Assembly: GCF_000820105.1 (NCBI RefSeq)
Contig: NZ_CDDB01000088.1
Coordinates: 1 to 64,000 of the forward strand
DNA length: 64,000 nt
Direction of reading: 5' to 3'
Origin: Aeromonas schubertii
Lineage (GTDB): Bacteria > Pseudomonadota > Gammaproteobacteria > Enterobacterales > Aeromonadaceae
Shown here: positions 49,047-56,809 of the stretch, in pieces
How positions within the stretch are numbered: position 1 is the stretch's first letter
Layout: every line of letters starts with the position of its first letter
The notes under the pieces: model-generated
Told to the model about the DNA's origin: nothing
The model's input: the letters and a program-made list of their open reading frames with translations, nothing else
Databases searched by the model: none
Position numbers and translations under genes: made by a program

Positions 49047-50117
49047 ATGTTTGGCATTATCGATAGGTATATAGGCCGGGTTATCTTCATGTCGATCCTG
49101 CTCGCCGAGTTGACCCTGGTGGGGCTGGCTGCCCTCATCAAGTATGTGGAGCAGCTCAAGGCGGTGGGGGATGGGGACTACACCCTGGTCAAGGCCTTCT
49201 ACTTCGTGATCCTCTCCATGCCCAAGGAGGCGGTCATGTTCTTCCCTCTGGCGGCCCTGCTCGGCGGTCTCATCGGCCTGGGGCAGCTGGCGACCAGCTC
49301 CGAGCTGGTGGTGATGCAGGCGGCCGGTCGCTCCCGGCTCAGCATAGTGATGGCGGCGCTCAAGACGGCTATCCCCCTGATGTTGGTGGTGACCCTGGTG
49401 GGAGAATATGTGGCCCCCATCGCCAAGCGTGCCGCCGGCGACATCAAGGCGAGCGCCATGTCGGAGGGGCGTCTCACCCTCTCCGCCTATGGGGTGTGGG
49501 CCCGGGATGGCAGCGACTATGTCAACATCTCCGGGGTTCGTAATGACGGCTCCCTGACCGGCATCACCCTCTACCGCTTCAACGGTGAGCGCAAGCTGAT
49601 CGAGGTGGTACAGGCTCAGGAGGGGCAGTTTGTTCAGCGCCATTGGGAACTCAAATCGGTGGCGATCACCCGCTTCGACAACCCGGCCCGCATCACCAGG
49701 GAGAGCAGTGCCCTGATGGAGTGGCAGTCCGAGCTGACGCCCAAGGAGCTGGGGGTGGTGAGTATCGATCCCGAGAACCTCTCGGTGGGCGGTTTGATGG
49801 ACTATATCGGTTATCTCAAGGCAAACCAGCAGGATGCGGGACGTTATCTGCTGGAGATGTGGCGCAAGGTGCTGTCACCCCTCTCTGTGGTGGCCATGAT
49901 CCTGCTTGCCTCCTCCTTTATCTTCGGGCCCCTGCGCTCGGTGAGCATGGGGGCGCGCATGCTGATGGGGATCATCACCGGCTTCCTGGTCTATGTGAGC
50001 GATCGCCTGTTCGGGCCGGTCAGCCTGGTTTACTCGGTGCCGCCCATCATAGGGGCCATCGCACCCAGTCTGCTGTTTGGCGGCGGGGCGCTCTACATAC
50101 TGAGCCGCAAGCGCTGA
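49047..50117 (+). CDS. lptG: LPS export permease LptG
   Basis: LptG pairs with LptF in the LPS export ABC transporter. The 356-residue protein starts MFGIIDRYIGRVIFMSI and has the six-segment YjgP/YjgQ layout with a periplasmic jellyroll between segments 3 and 4; LTPKELGVVSIDPENLSVGGLMDYI precedes the last segments. It begins 17 bases after lptF. Together with lptD elsewhere in this window, three of the seven Lpt components are present. Confidence 0.95.
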   Translation: MFGIIDRYIGRVIFMSILLAELTLVGLAALIKYVEQLKAVGDGDYTLVKAFYFVILSMPKEAVMFFPLAALLGGLIGLGQLATSSELVVMQAAGRSRLSIVMAALKTAIPLMLVVTLVGEYVAPIAKRAAGDIKASAMSEGRLTLSAYGVWARDGSDYVNISGVRNDGSLTGITLYRFNGERKLIEVVQAQEGQFVQRHWELKSVAITRFDNPARITRESSALMEWQSELTPKELGVVSIDPENLSVGGLMDYIGYLKANQQDAGRYLLEMWRKVLSPLSVVAMILLASSFIFGPLRSVSMGARMLMGIITGFLVYVSDRLFGPVSLVYSVPPIIGAIAPSLLFGGGALYILSRKR

Positions 50118-50123
50118 GACAAC

Positions 50124-50152
50124 AAAAAGGGCACCGCAGGGTGCCCTTCGTC
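50124..50152. terminator. Bidirectional terminator between lptG and the RDD gene
   Basis: AAGGGCACC (50127-50135) and GGTGCCCTT (50140-50148) form a 9-bp stem, with five A before and T-rich sequence after it. The genes on each side converge. Confidence 0.75.
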
Positions 50153-50158
50153 TATGGC

Positions 50159-50668
50159 TTAATCCCGATCGAGCAGGGCTTGGTTCTCTTCCTTGCTTAA
50201 TACGATCACCTCACACTCGGCCCAGATATCCTGGAAGGCGCGGGGGCTGAAGAGGGCCATCAGGTTGCCGAGGCCGAAGGCCGCGGTTGCCAACCGGATC
50301 AGCGCCTGGGTGAAGCGAATGGGGCTGCCATCCTTGTTCTGGATGCGCAGGCGCCAGGCACGCATGCCGATGGTCTGACCGCCACGTACCCAGAACCAGC
50401 TGTAGAAGCCGAGGATGATGGCGGCCAGCCAGGCGGTATAGAGCAGGCTGTGAGAGAGGAGGTCGGCCACCTCTTGCCCCTCGGCGAGCCGGGCCCAGCC
50501 AAACATCAGCGCCAGATGTGCCACACCGAAGCCGATAAAGCCACCGATGATCAGCAAAGAGAGGACGACCAGGCTGTCGTAGAGCCAGGCACCCATCCTG
50601 CGCCAAAAGGAGGCTTGCGGGTGGCTGGGAGTCGGGGTTGGGGTCTTGGGGGGGTTACGTTTGGCCAT
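50159..50668 (-). CDS. RDD-family membrane protein
   Basis: A 169-residue protein with a Pro/Thr-rich N-terminus, then the RDD motif region FWRRMGAWLYDSLVVLSLLI, three membrane segments, and GGQTIGMRAWRLRIQNKDGS. RDD proteins are small membrane proteins of varied or unknown role; some act as cation/proton antiporters. The start MAKRNPPKTP at 50668 is chosen because AGGAAGG lies upstream; a longer reading frame on this strand would run through tRNA-Leu and is rejected. Confidence 0.87.
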   Translation of the reverse strand: MAKRNPPKTPTPTPSHPQASFWRRMGAWLYDSLVVLSLLIIGGFIGFGVAHLALMFGWARLAEGQEVADLLSHSLLYTAWLAAIILGFYSWFWVRGGQTIGMRAWRLRIQNKDGSPIRFTQALIRLATAAFGLGNLMALFSPRAFQDIWAECEVIVLSKEENQALLDRD

Positions 50669-50808
50669 GAGGGTTCCTTCCTGAGAGTCCGGGGCATTGT
50701 AGGGAGTGTGATGAGGGTCGGCAAGGTGTTGAATAATTGGACAATCACCGAGGGATGACAGAAAAAGAGCTTGCCTGCCCCAGAGCCATTCGTATAATCG
50801 CTCCCACT

Positions 50809-50893
50809 GCCCGGGTGGCGAAATCGGTAGACGCAGCGGATTCAAAATCCGCCGGGTAAAACCGTGTCGGTTCGAGTCCGACCCCGGGCACCA
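50809..50893 (+). tRNA. tRNA-Leu (anticodon CAA)
   Basis: An 85-base tRNA including the encoded CCA. The acceptor stem GCCCGGG (50809-50815) pairs with CCCGGGC (50883-50889), followed by A and CCA. The anticodon stem GCGGA/TCCGC encloses TTCAAAA, so the anticodon CAA (50843-50845) reads UUG. The T arm is GTCGG-TTCGAGT-CCGAC. The long variable arm fits a class II leucine tRNA. Confidence 0.97.
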
Positions 50894-50951
50894 CATTCCT
50901 GACAAGGCCACTCATTCGAGTGGCCTTGTTGCTTTTTGGGGATACTCCCCC

Positions 50952-50993
50952 GTTTCCCGTTTCCCGTTTCCCGTTTCCCGTTTCCCGTTTCCC
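50952..50993. repeat. 7-bp tandem repeat, six copies of GTTTCCC
   Basis: Six perfect copies of GTTTCCC run from 50952 to 50993, about 60 bases after tRNA-Leu. A perfect short tandem array in non-coding DNA can vary in copy number by slippage. No gene or promoter is clearly dependent on it. Confidence 0.9.
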
Positions 50994-51246
50994 GCATGCC
51001 CATGGCTAGGCATCCCAATCCCTGCAGGATTGCCGCTACGCGGGGTTTCGCCCACGCCTGAAGGGCGAAACCCTGCCGAGGACGAACTCTTTGCATCCTA
51101 TGCGGCAGCGTATATTCAGGCCTGGCCACAGGCTTGGGAGTCTGGTCACACTTTGCCAGCCGGCGTTCGGGGATTGTGACTGTGCCCCCTTCCCGCTACA
51201 CTCTGCCACCTTTTTTATAAACCCCAGCAAGCCAGTGGAGATCACC

Positions 51247-52587
51247 ATGTCCTCAGTCGGAGAGCAGTGCCGCATCCAGATCCTCGAGTTGACCGACAAG
51301 GGGGATGGCGTCGGCCGTGCCGAGGGGATCCCCGTCTACGTGGAGGGGGCCCTGCCCGGTGAAGAGGTGGAGATCGCCCTCACCCTGGTCAAGCCCAACT
51401 ATATGCACGGTCGCCTCGAACAGGTGGTGACCGCGAGCCCGGACCGGGTGCCCGACTTTTGCCCCCACACCGAGTGCGGTGGTTGCCAGGTTCGCCCCCT
51501 GGCCTATCCGGCCCAGCTCGAGGCCAAGCGTGAGCTGGTGCGTGCCGCCCTGACCAGGCAGGGACTCACCACGGCGGTGGCGCCGGTGCTCGGCATGACG
51601 GACCCCTTCGCCTGGCGTAACAAGGCGCAGTTTGCGGTGCGTGCCGGCGCCGAGGGGGCCGAGATCGGCTTCTATCGCAAGCACTCCCATACCCTGGTCG
51701 CCTGCGATGACTGTGCGGTACAAGATCCCCTGCATGGGGAGCTGCTGGCACGCCTGCGTCGCTGGATGCGCGAGCATCAGGTTCGCCCCTACGATGAGGC
51801 GAACCACGAGGGGGATCTGCGCCATGTGATGACCCGCAAGGGATTCGCCAGCGGAGAGTGGATGCTGGTGCTGGTGACCCGCACCGAGACCCTGCCCGCC
51901 GAGGCCGAGTTGCTGGCCGCCCTCGAGGGGCTGCCCATTACTACCCTGGTACACAATATTCACGCCGAGCCGGGTAACCGGGTGCTGGGGCCGAGCAACC
52001 GGGTGTTGAGCGGGGAGGGGATCATCACGGATCGTCTGCACGATCTCGAGTTCGTCATCTCGCCCCTCTCCTTCTATCAGGTCAACCCGGTGCAGACCGA
52101 CACTCTCTATGGCAAGGCGCTGGAGTTTGCCGCCCTGACCGGTAGCGAGACCGTGTTCGATCTCTACTGCGGCATCGGCACCATCTCTCTCTTCCTGGCC
52201 CGCCAGGCGGCCCGGGTGATCGGCATCGAGCTGGTTCCCGAGGCCATTGAGGATGCCCGCCGCAATGCCGAGCGCAACGGCATCGGGCATGCGGAGTTTC
52301 ATGTGGGCAAGGCCGAGGAGAAGGTGGCCGAGCTCTATCGTGCCGGCGAGCGCGCCGATGTGGTGGTGGTCGATCCGCCACGCAAGGGGTGTGACAAGGC
52401 GCTGCTCGAGACCCTGGTCGCCATGGCGCCGGAGCGGCTGGTCTATGTCTCCTGCAACCCCCAGAGCCTGGCGCGGGATCTGGCCTGGCTGACCGCTCGC
52501 GGTTTCGTGCTGGAGGCGGTGCAGCCGGTGGATATGTTCCCCCATACCCTGCACGTGGAGGCGGTAGCGCGCCTGCGCCGGGCTTGA
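51247..52587 (+). CDS. rlmD: 23S rRNA (uracil-C5)-methyltransferase, RlmD-like
   Basis: An SAM-dependent RNA m5U methyltransferase of 446 residues. An N-terminal TRAM-type domain (ILELTDKGDGVGRAEGIPVYVEGALPGEEVE, residues about 10-60) is followed by a cysteine set CPHTECGGCQ plus a later CDDC, giving the four ligands of a [4Fe-4S] cluster as in RlmD. The catalytic domain has FDLYCGIGTISLFLA (SAM), DPPRKGCD, and SCNPQSLARD with the terminal nucleophile. The gene next to tRNA-Leu is not at the relA locus where E. coli rlmD lies, so it could be a paralogue (RumA2/RlmCD-like). ATG 51247 has GGAG upstream. Confidence 0.88.
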   Translation: MSSVGEQCRIQILELTDKGDGVGRAEGIPVYVEGALPGEEVEIALTLVKPNYMHGRLEQVVTASPDRVPDFCPHTECGGCQVRPLAYPAQLEAKRELVRAALTRQGLTTAVAPVLGMTDPFAWRNKAQFAVRAGAEGAEIGFYRKHSHTLVACDDCAVQDPLHGELLARLRRWMREHQVRPYDEANHEGDLRHVMTRKGFASGEWMLVLVTRTETLPAEAELLAALEGLPITTLVHNIHAEPGNRVLGPSNRVLSGEGIITDRLHDLEFVISPLSFYQVNPVQTDTLYGKALEFAALTGSETVFDLYCGIGTISLFLARQAARVIGIELVPEAIEDARRNAERNGIGHAEFHVGKAEEKVAELYRAGERADVVVVDPPRKGCDKALLETLVAMAPERLVYVSCNPQSLARDLAWLTARGFVLEAVQPVDMFPHTLHVEAVARLRRA

Positions 52588-52609
52588 GCGGGCTCTGGCA
52601 TCGTGTCAT

Positions 52610-52635
52610 AAAGGCTTCCTTCGGGAAGCCTTTTT
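52610..52635 (+). terminator. Intrinsic terminator after the RlmD-like gene
   Basis: AAAGGCTTCC (52610-52619) pairs with GGAAGCCTTT, with a short TTCG-like loop and a T run. It lies just before the GNAT gene. Confidence 0.85.
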
Positions 52636-52649
52636 CATGGGAGACTGGG

Positions 52650-53153
52650 ATGATTCGACTGGCCGTGCCGGATGATGCGGCGGCGCTCGATGCCTTCTTT
52701 CGCGCCCTCGATGCCGAGACGCGCTTCATGCTCTATGAAGCAGGGGAGCGCCCCTCGGATGTGGCCATTCAGCGTCAGCGTCTCGAGGCCATGACGGCGG
52801 CCCCCAACCAGGCCATGTGGCTGCTGGTGCAAGGCCTGGAGGTGCAGGGCTTTGCCGTGCTGATTGGCGGCGGCCTGGCCCGTAACCGCCATTGCGCCCT
52901 GGTGGTGATGGGGCTGCGCCGGGTTGCTCGTGGCCAGGGGCAGGGGGAGGCGCTGCTGCGTACCCTCATCGAGGAGGCGCCGCACCTCGGCATCCACCGC
53001 CTCGAGCTGGGAGTGATGGCCGATAACCAGGTGGCCCATGCCCTCTATGGCAAGTGCGGTTTCGTGGAGGAGGGGCGGCGGCGTCACGCCTATCGCGTCG
53101 GTGACGAATGGGTGGACGAGATCACCATGGGACTGCTGCTGGAGGTACGCTGA
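52650..53153 (+). CDS. GNAT-family N-acetyltransferase
   Basis: A 167-residue protein with the GNAT fold: RGQGQGEALLRTLIEEA (about residues 90-106) is the acetyl-CoA-binding motif A, and GVMADNQVAHALYGKCGFVEEGRRRHAYRVGDEW is the motif B region. Members with this ending acetylate proteins, antibiotics or small amines; no specific substrate can be named. GGGAGACTGGG precedes ATG 52650. The stop overlaps the start of a 44-codon gene by one base. Confidence 0.85.
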   Translation: MIRLAVPDDAAALDAFFRALDAETRFMLYEAGERPSDVAIQRQRLEAMTAAPNQAMWLLVQGLEVQGFAVLIGGGLARNRHCALVVMGLRRVARGQGQGEALLRTLIEEAPHLGIHRLELGVMADNQVAHALYGKCGFVEEGRRRHAYRVGDEWVDEITMGLLLEVR

Positions 53154-53287
53154 TGTTGCTCATGTTGAAACGCTGGCTGGCTCGCTACGACGCCTGGTGC
53201 GCCCGTTGGGGGCTGACCCCCGAGAACCGGCGCTGCTGCGTGCCGCAGCGCCACGAGGCGAAGGCCGATCGCGAGGTCAAAAAGTGA
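53153..53287 (+). CDS. Conserved-looking 44-residue basic protein
   Basis: A small gene joined to the GNAT gene by a TGATG overlap, with GGAGG just upstream of its ATG. The 44-residue product begins MLLMLKRWLARYDAWCARWG and continues LTPENRRCCVPQRHEAK; it is rich in Trp, Arg and Cys. It may belong to a family of short unknown proteins (possibly DUF5363; I am not certain). Coupling to the GNAT start suggests a functional link. Its last 11 bases overlap the end of the convergent prepilin gene. Confidence 0.65.
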   Translation: MLLMLKRWLARYDAWCARWGLTPENRRCCVPQRHEAKADREVKK

Positions 53288-53867
53288 GGCTGACGGCCCC
53301 GGTCAGGCTGTTGTAGTCAAAGCCCAGGGTGGTATCGCGGCGCAGCCGGTAGCGGCAGTTGTCGTGACGCAGGCCGTTGCCATCGGATTGGCCGTCGCTG
53401 CGATCGATATAGGAGATATAGTCGCTTTGGGAGTCGCTGATGCGCTCGTCAGCCACGCTCTGATCCGTGTCGAGCAGGCCGGTGAAGAGGCTTTCGCAGT
53501 CGTCCGGGCTGCTGACCGAGATCTGATCGCTCTCACCGCCGGGGAAGATAGCATCGACTCCCTGTCCCCCCTGATCTTCCTTGGTTCCCACCGGCCAGCC
53601 GTGGCGATTGATATCGAGATCCTGCTTGCCCATGCTGCCGAGGTTGTAGAGGGGATTGCCCTGGGCCCGCACCTGCCAGCCGGCGTTGGCCAGTTGCACA
53701 CCGCCGGCAAAGGCGGAGGCGGTGCCCTGTACCGACCCCTTGAGGGCGTCATCCTTGAGATTGATGAACTTGGGCAGGGCGGTGACGGCCAGGATCCCGA
53801 GTACAATGATCACCAGCACCAGCTCGATCAGGGTAAAGCCCCGGTTGGCCTCCATGGTGTGCTTCAT
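53277..53867 (-). CDS. Orphan type IV prepilin / pseudopilin
   Basis: A 196-residue class III signal-peptide protein. The leader MKHTMEANRG is cut by prepilin peptidase before FTLIELVLVIIVLGILAVTA, and Glu5 of the mature protein is present. The C-terminal half is polar with two cysteines (DDCESL and HDNCRY) that could form a disulfide loop, as in MshA-like pilins. No assembly genes (ATPase, platform protein, peptidase) are near, so this is an orphan, probably a minor pilin or MSHA-like subunit. ATG 53867 has AGGAG 8 bases upstream. Confidence 0.85.
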   Translation of the reverse strand: MKHTMEANRGFTLIELVLVIIVLGILAVTALPKFINLKDDALKGSVQGTASAFAGGVQLANAGWQVRAQGNPLYNLGSMGKQDLDINRHGWPVGTKEDQGGQGVDAIFPGGESDQISVSSPDDCESLFTGLLDTDQSVADERISDSQSDYISYIDRSDGQSDGNGLRHDNCRYRLRRDTTLGFDYNSLTGAVSLTF

Positions 53868-53895
53868 ACTGCGGACTCCTGAAACAAGGTGAATC

Positions 53896-54681
53896 ATGTT
53901 GATCGATACCCACTGCCATCTGGACGCAAGCACTTTTGACGGCGATCGGGAGGCGCTATTGGCGCGTGCCCGTGGGCTCGGTGTCAGTCAGTTTATCATT
54001 CCCGCCACGGGGGAGGAAAACTGGGCGGCGGTGAGTGCGCTTGCCGATCCCGCACAGGGGCGCTTCTATGCCCTCGGTATTCACCCGCTCTGGGCGGCAA
54101 GCCACTCCCCCTCGGCCCTGACCCGGTTGGCGCAGCGGTTGGCCGCGCCATCTCCCGGCCTGGTGGCCATCGGTGAGTGTGGTCTGGATGGGCGCAGTCA
54201 GGTTGAGCAGGAGGGGCAGTTGACCCTGTTCGAGGGGCAGCTTCGCCTCGCCGGCGAGACAGGGCTGCCGCTACTGGTGCATTCGGTCAGGGCCAACGAC
54301 ACGGTTGCCGGACTGCTCAGACGCTATCGGCCCCAGGCCGGCGGGGTGATCCACGCCTTCTCCGGCTCGCGCCATCAGGCCGAGCGTTTTTGGGAACTGG
54401 GGTTTTGCCTCGGCATCGGCGGCACGATTACCTATGAGCGGGCCAACAAGACCCGGGAGGCGGTGGCGGCCCTGCCATGGGAGGCGCTGGTGCTGGAGAC
54501 GGATGCCCCTGACATGCCCCTGTGTGGCCGTCAGGGAGTGCGTAACAGCCCCGAATATCTGCCCGAGGTGCTGGCAGTGCTGGCCGAACTGAGGGGGGAA
54601 GACCCATCTGAGGTTGCCAAACTGTTACGGCGCTCGACCTGCCGTCTTTTCCCGGCTCTCGACACACTATTTAACAATTGA
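53896..54681 (+). CDS. TatD-family hydrolase, YjjV-like
   Basis: A 261-residue metal-dependent hydrolase (putative deoxyribonuclease or D-aminoacyl-tRNA deacylase-related). Motifs: IDTHCHLD (first metal site), GECGLDGR, LLVHSVRA, HAFSGSRHQAERFWELG and ETDAPDMPLCG. Size and sequence match E. coli YjjV. It is divergent from the prepilin gene with a 28-base gap. Confidence 0.9.
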   Translation: MLIDTHCHLDASTFDGDREALLARARGLGVSQFIIPATGEENWAAVSALADPAQGRFYALGIHPLWAASHSPSALTRLAQRLAAPSPGLVAIGECGLDGRSQVEQEGQLTLFEGQLRLAGETGLPLLVHSVRANDTVAGLLRRYRPQAGGVIHAFSGSRHQAERFWELGFCLGIGGTITYERANKTREAVAALPWEALVLETDAPDMPLCGRQGVRNSPEYLPEVLAVLAELRGEDPSEVAKLLRRSTCRLFPALDTLFNN

Positions 54682-54772
54682 CTAACGCCGGACTTTTACA
54701 GCTAGCCAAGAAGTAGTCGCAAAAATCGTTTTCGTTCTAAAAATCCGCCATGATACCAATTTCGCGCACATA

Positions 54773-54817
54773 AAGTGTGAGCTGCCTTCTACTTTGGCAT
54801 GACGCATTCAGTATAAT
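54773..54817 (+). promoter_or_regulatory. Candidate CRP-dependent promoter for the nucleoside transporter
   Basis: A perfect -10 box TATAAT (54812-54817) has no good -35 box. A TGTGA half-site (54776-54780) with a weak second half (TTCTA at 54787-54791) is centred about 41 bases before the expected start, the class II CRP position. Nucleoside transporters in enterobacteria are CRP- and CytR-controlled (established); no clear CytR site is assigned. Confidence 0.5.
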
Positions 54818-54892
54818 GCGCGGCCTTGATTGATGAGTTTTTTCACACAACTCGTTAACAAGCGGCAAGGTGCTACTAGAGGAAAACAACTA

Positions 54893-56167
54893 ATGAGTCT
54901 GATCATGGGTCTGGTGGGGATGGCAACCCTCATCCTTATCGCGGTGCTCTTCTCGAGCAATCGCAAGGCAATCAACATTCGTACCGTGGCGGGTGCGTTC
55001 GGTATCCAGGCTGGTCTGGGTGCGTTCGTACTCTATGTTCCGGTAGGTAAAGATATCCTGGGCGGCGCTTCCGATGCCGTTTCCAGCGTCATCAACTACG
55101 GTCAGAAGGGCATCGAGTTCCTGTTCGGTGGCCTGGTGAGCGGCAAGATGTTTGAAGTGTTCGGTGGCGGTGGCTTCGTGTTTGCCTTCCGCGTACTGCC
55201 GGTCATCATCTTCTTCTCCTCCCTGATTGCCGTGCTCTACTACCTGGGCATCATGCAGTGGATCATCAAGCTGCTGGGCGGCGGCCTGCAGAAGGTGCTG
55301 GGCACCTCCCGCACCGAGTCCCTCTCTGCCACTGCCAACATCTTCGTGGGTCAGACCGAAGCGCCGCTGGTGGTGCGTCCCTTCATCGGCAAGATGACCG
55401 ACTCCGAGCTGTTCGCCGTCATGTGTGGTGGTCTGGCTTCCGTTGCCGGCTCCGTACTGGCCGGTTATGCCTCCATGGGCGTCAAGATGGAGTACCTGAT
55501 CGCTGCCTCCTTCATGGCTGCACCGGGTGGCCTGCTGTTCGCCAAGCTGATCGTCCCCGAGACTCAGACTCCCTCCTATAACGAAGATTCCGCCGACGGC
55601 GAGCTGGACGACAAGCCGGCCAACGTCATCGACGCCGCCGCTGCCGGTGCTTCCGCCGGTCTGCAGCTCTCCCTGAACGTGGGTGCCATGCTGCTCGCCT
55701 TCATCGGTCTGATCGCCATGATCAACGGCCTCTTCTCCGGCGTGGGTGGCTGGTTCGGCATGCCCGAGCTCTCCCTCGAGATGATCCTGGGCTGGCTCTT
55801 CTCCCCGCTCGCCTTCCTGATCGGCGTGCCCTGGAACGAAGCGACCGTTGCCGGTTCCTTCATCGGCCAGAAGCTGGTGGTCAACGAGTTCGTGGCCTAC
55901 CTGAACTTCGCCCCGTACCTGAAAGATGAGTTGCTGATCAACGGCGTGGCCATGTCTGACCACACCAAGGCCATCATCTCCTTCGCCCTGTGCGGCTTCG
56001 CCAACCTCTCCTCCGTGGCTATCCTGCTCGGTGGTCTGGGCTCCATGGCGCCGAACCGTCGCGGTGATATCGCCCGCTTCGGTCTGAAGGCCGTGCTGGC
56101 AGGCTCCCTGTCCAACCTGATGTCTGCTACCATCGCAGGCTTCTTCCTGGCCCTCACCGCCATGTAA
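54893..56167 (+). CDS. Concentrative nucleoside transporter (NupC/NupX family)
   Basis: A 424-residue inner-membrane symporter that takes up nucleosides with H+ or Na+. Family motifs: [42 protein letters not shown]-type gating region, the [21 protein letters not shown] signature with GQTEAPL, and [23 protein letters not shown] 54893 ([10 protein letters not shown]) is preferred over an upstream ATG because AGAGGAAAAC lies before it. It precedes the deo genes and supplies their substrates. A CRP-type promoter lies upstream. Confidence 0.93.
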   Translation: MSLIMGLVGMATLILIAVLFSSNRKAINIRTVAGAFGIQAGLGAFVLYVPVGKDILGGASDAVSSVINYGQKGIEFLFGGLVSGKMFEVFGGGGFVFAFRVLPVIIFFSSLIAVLYYLGIMQWIIKLLGGGLQKVLGTSRTESLSATANIFVGQTEAPLVVRPFIGKMTDSELFAVMCGGLASVAGSVLAGYASMGVKMEYLIAASFMAAPGGLLFAKLIVPETQTPSYNEDSADGELDDKPANVIDAAAAGASAGLQLSLNVGAMLLAFIGLIAMINGLFSGVGGWFGMPELSLEMILGWLFSPLAFLIGVPWNEATVAGSFIGQKLVVNEFVAYLNFAPYLKDELLINGVAMSDHTKAIISFALCGFANLSSVAILLGGLGSMAPNRRGDIARFGLKAVLAGSLSNLMSATIAGFFLALTAM

Positions 56168-56196
56168 GATAGCGTCTGGACAGAGTCCACAACGCC

Positions 56197-56224
56197 GAAC
56201 GCCACAGCTTTTGCTGTGGCGTTC
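56197..56224 (+). terminator. Strong hairpin after the nucleoside transporter
   Basis: GAACGCCACAGC (56197-56208), a TTTT loop and GCTGTGGCGTTC (56213-56224) form a perfect 12-bp stem. The sequence after it (GCATTTGG) has little T, so it may protect the mRNA end or pause transcription more than end it. Confidence 0.6.
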
Positions 56225-56292
56225 GCATTTGGATCGGTGACAACCGTTTTCCTTAAATACACTTATAAAAATAGAGTCAATCGGAGGTTTTT

Positions 56293-56463
56293 ATGAACGA
56301 AGTACTGCTGGCTATGGCGGCCGGATTCATTGTTGGTGTGTTGTTTTCTTTCCTCAAGTTGCCCATCCCGGCTCCTCCCGTCCTCTCCGGTGTGATGGGG
56401 ATTGTCGGGGTCTATCTCGGCGGTATCGCCTACGGCTGGATCATCGAGCGCTTCTTCTCGTAA
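56293..56463 (+). CDS. XapX-domain (DUF1427) small membrane protein
   Basis: A 56-residue protein, too short for most gene callers, with GGAGG upstream of its ATG. It has two hydrophobic segments, LLAMAAGFIVGVLFSFLKLP and VMGIVGVYLGGIAYG, joined by the PAPP motif, which is the signature of XapX-type proteins named after the xanthosine (xap) locus. Its place between a nucleoside transporter and the deo genes suggests a role in nucleoside uptake, but no function has been shown as far as I know. Confidence 0.85.
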   Translation: MNEVLLAMAAGFIVGVLFSFLKLPIPAPPVLSGVMGIVGVYLGGIAYGWIIERFFS

Positions 56464-56809
56464 GCGCGACGACAAGGCGGTTCGCAGATGTGAGATACCT
56501 CAGGAAATGGCGAGAACTGGCTTGCATGAGAGGGGTATCTCGGCTCAAATAGGCAGTGTCAGCAGGGTGCTGACATTGACTAATATCCGGTGGAATCCGG
56601 GTGTTGGCGGTCAAATGGAATTGATTGGGTTCGGGTCATCCCGTCTCAAGTCTTCATGGAACCAAGTCCGCACTTTTGTAAGAAAGTGACGGGGCTATTG
56701 CCTTATTTGCAGTCGGATTGCCTGTGCAGTTTTGCTGTAAACATTGAACCTGACTCCGGGTCGGCTTACTGCGCCACCGGTGTCGAAGACTTGATATGTG
56801 GAGAATGTG
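56464..56809. promoter_or_regulatory. Structured regulatory region upstream of deoC
   Basis: This 346-base gap holds no gene. It contains a CRP-like site (TGTGA-N6-TCAGG, 56489-56504), an inverted repeat GAGATACC (56492-56499) / GGTATCTC (56534-56541), a compact palindrome TGTCAGCA-GGG-TGCTGACA (56557-56575) followed by TAATAT (56581-56586, a possible -10 box), and a smaller repeat CACTTT (56671-56676) / AAAGTG (56683-56688). Enterobacterial deo promoters bind CRP, CytR and DeoR (established), so a complex control region is expected. Confidence 0.6.
56557..56575. promoter_or_regulatory. Candidate operator palindrome upstream of deoC
   Basis: TGTCAGCA and TGCTGACA are perfect complements separated by GGG. 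The site overlaps the -35/spacer region of a possible promoter whose -10 box is TAATAT at 56581-56586, a typical repressor position. Confidence 0.55.

Noticed and set aside
50669-50911. An N-terminal extension of the RDD protein running through tRNA-Leu
   Set aside because: It would read the tRNA in antisense; the start at 50668 with AGGAAGG upstream is sufficient.
50942-51129. A short frame reading the 7-bp repeat as an Arg/Glu/Thr/Gly/Asn/Lys peptide repeat
   Set aside because: A 7-bp unit encodes different residues in each frame shift; there is no start signal or conserved neighbour to support a protein.
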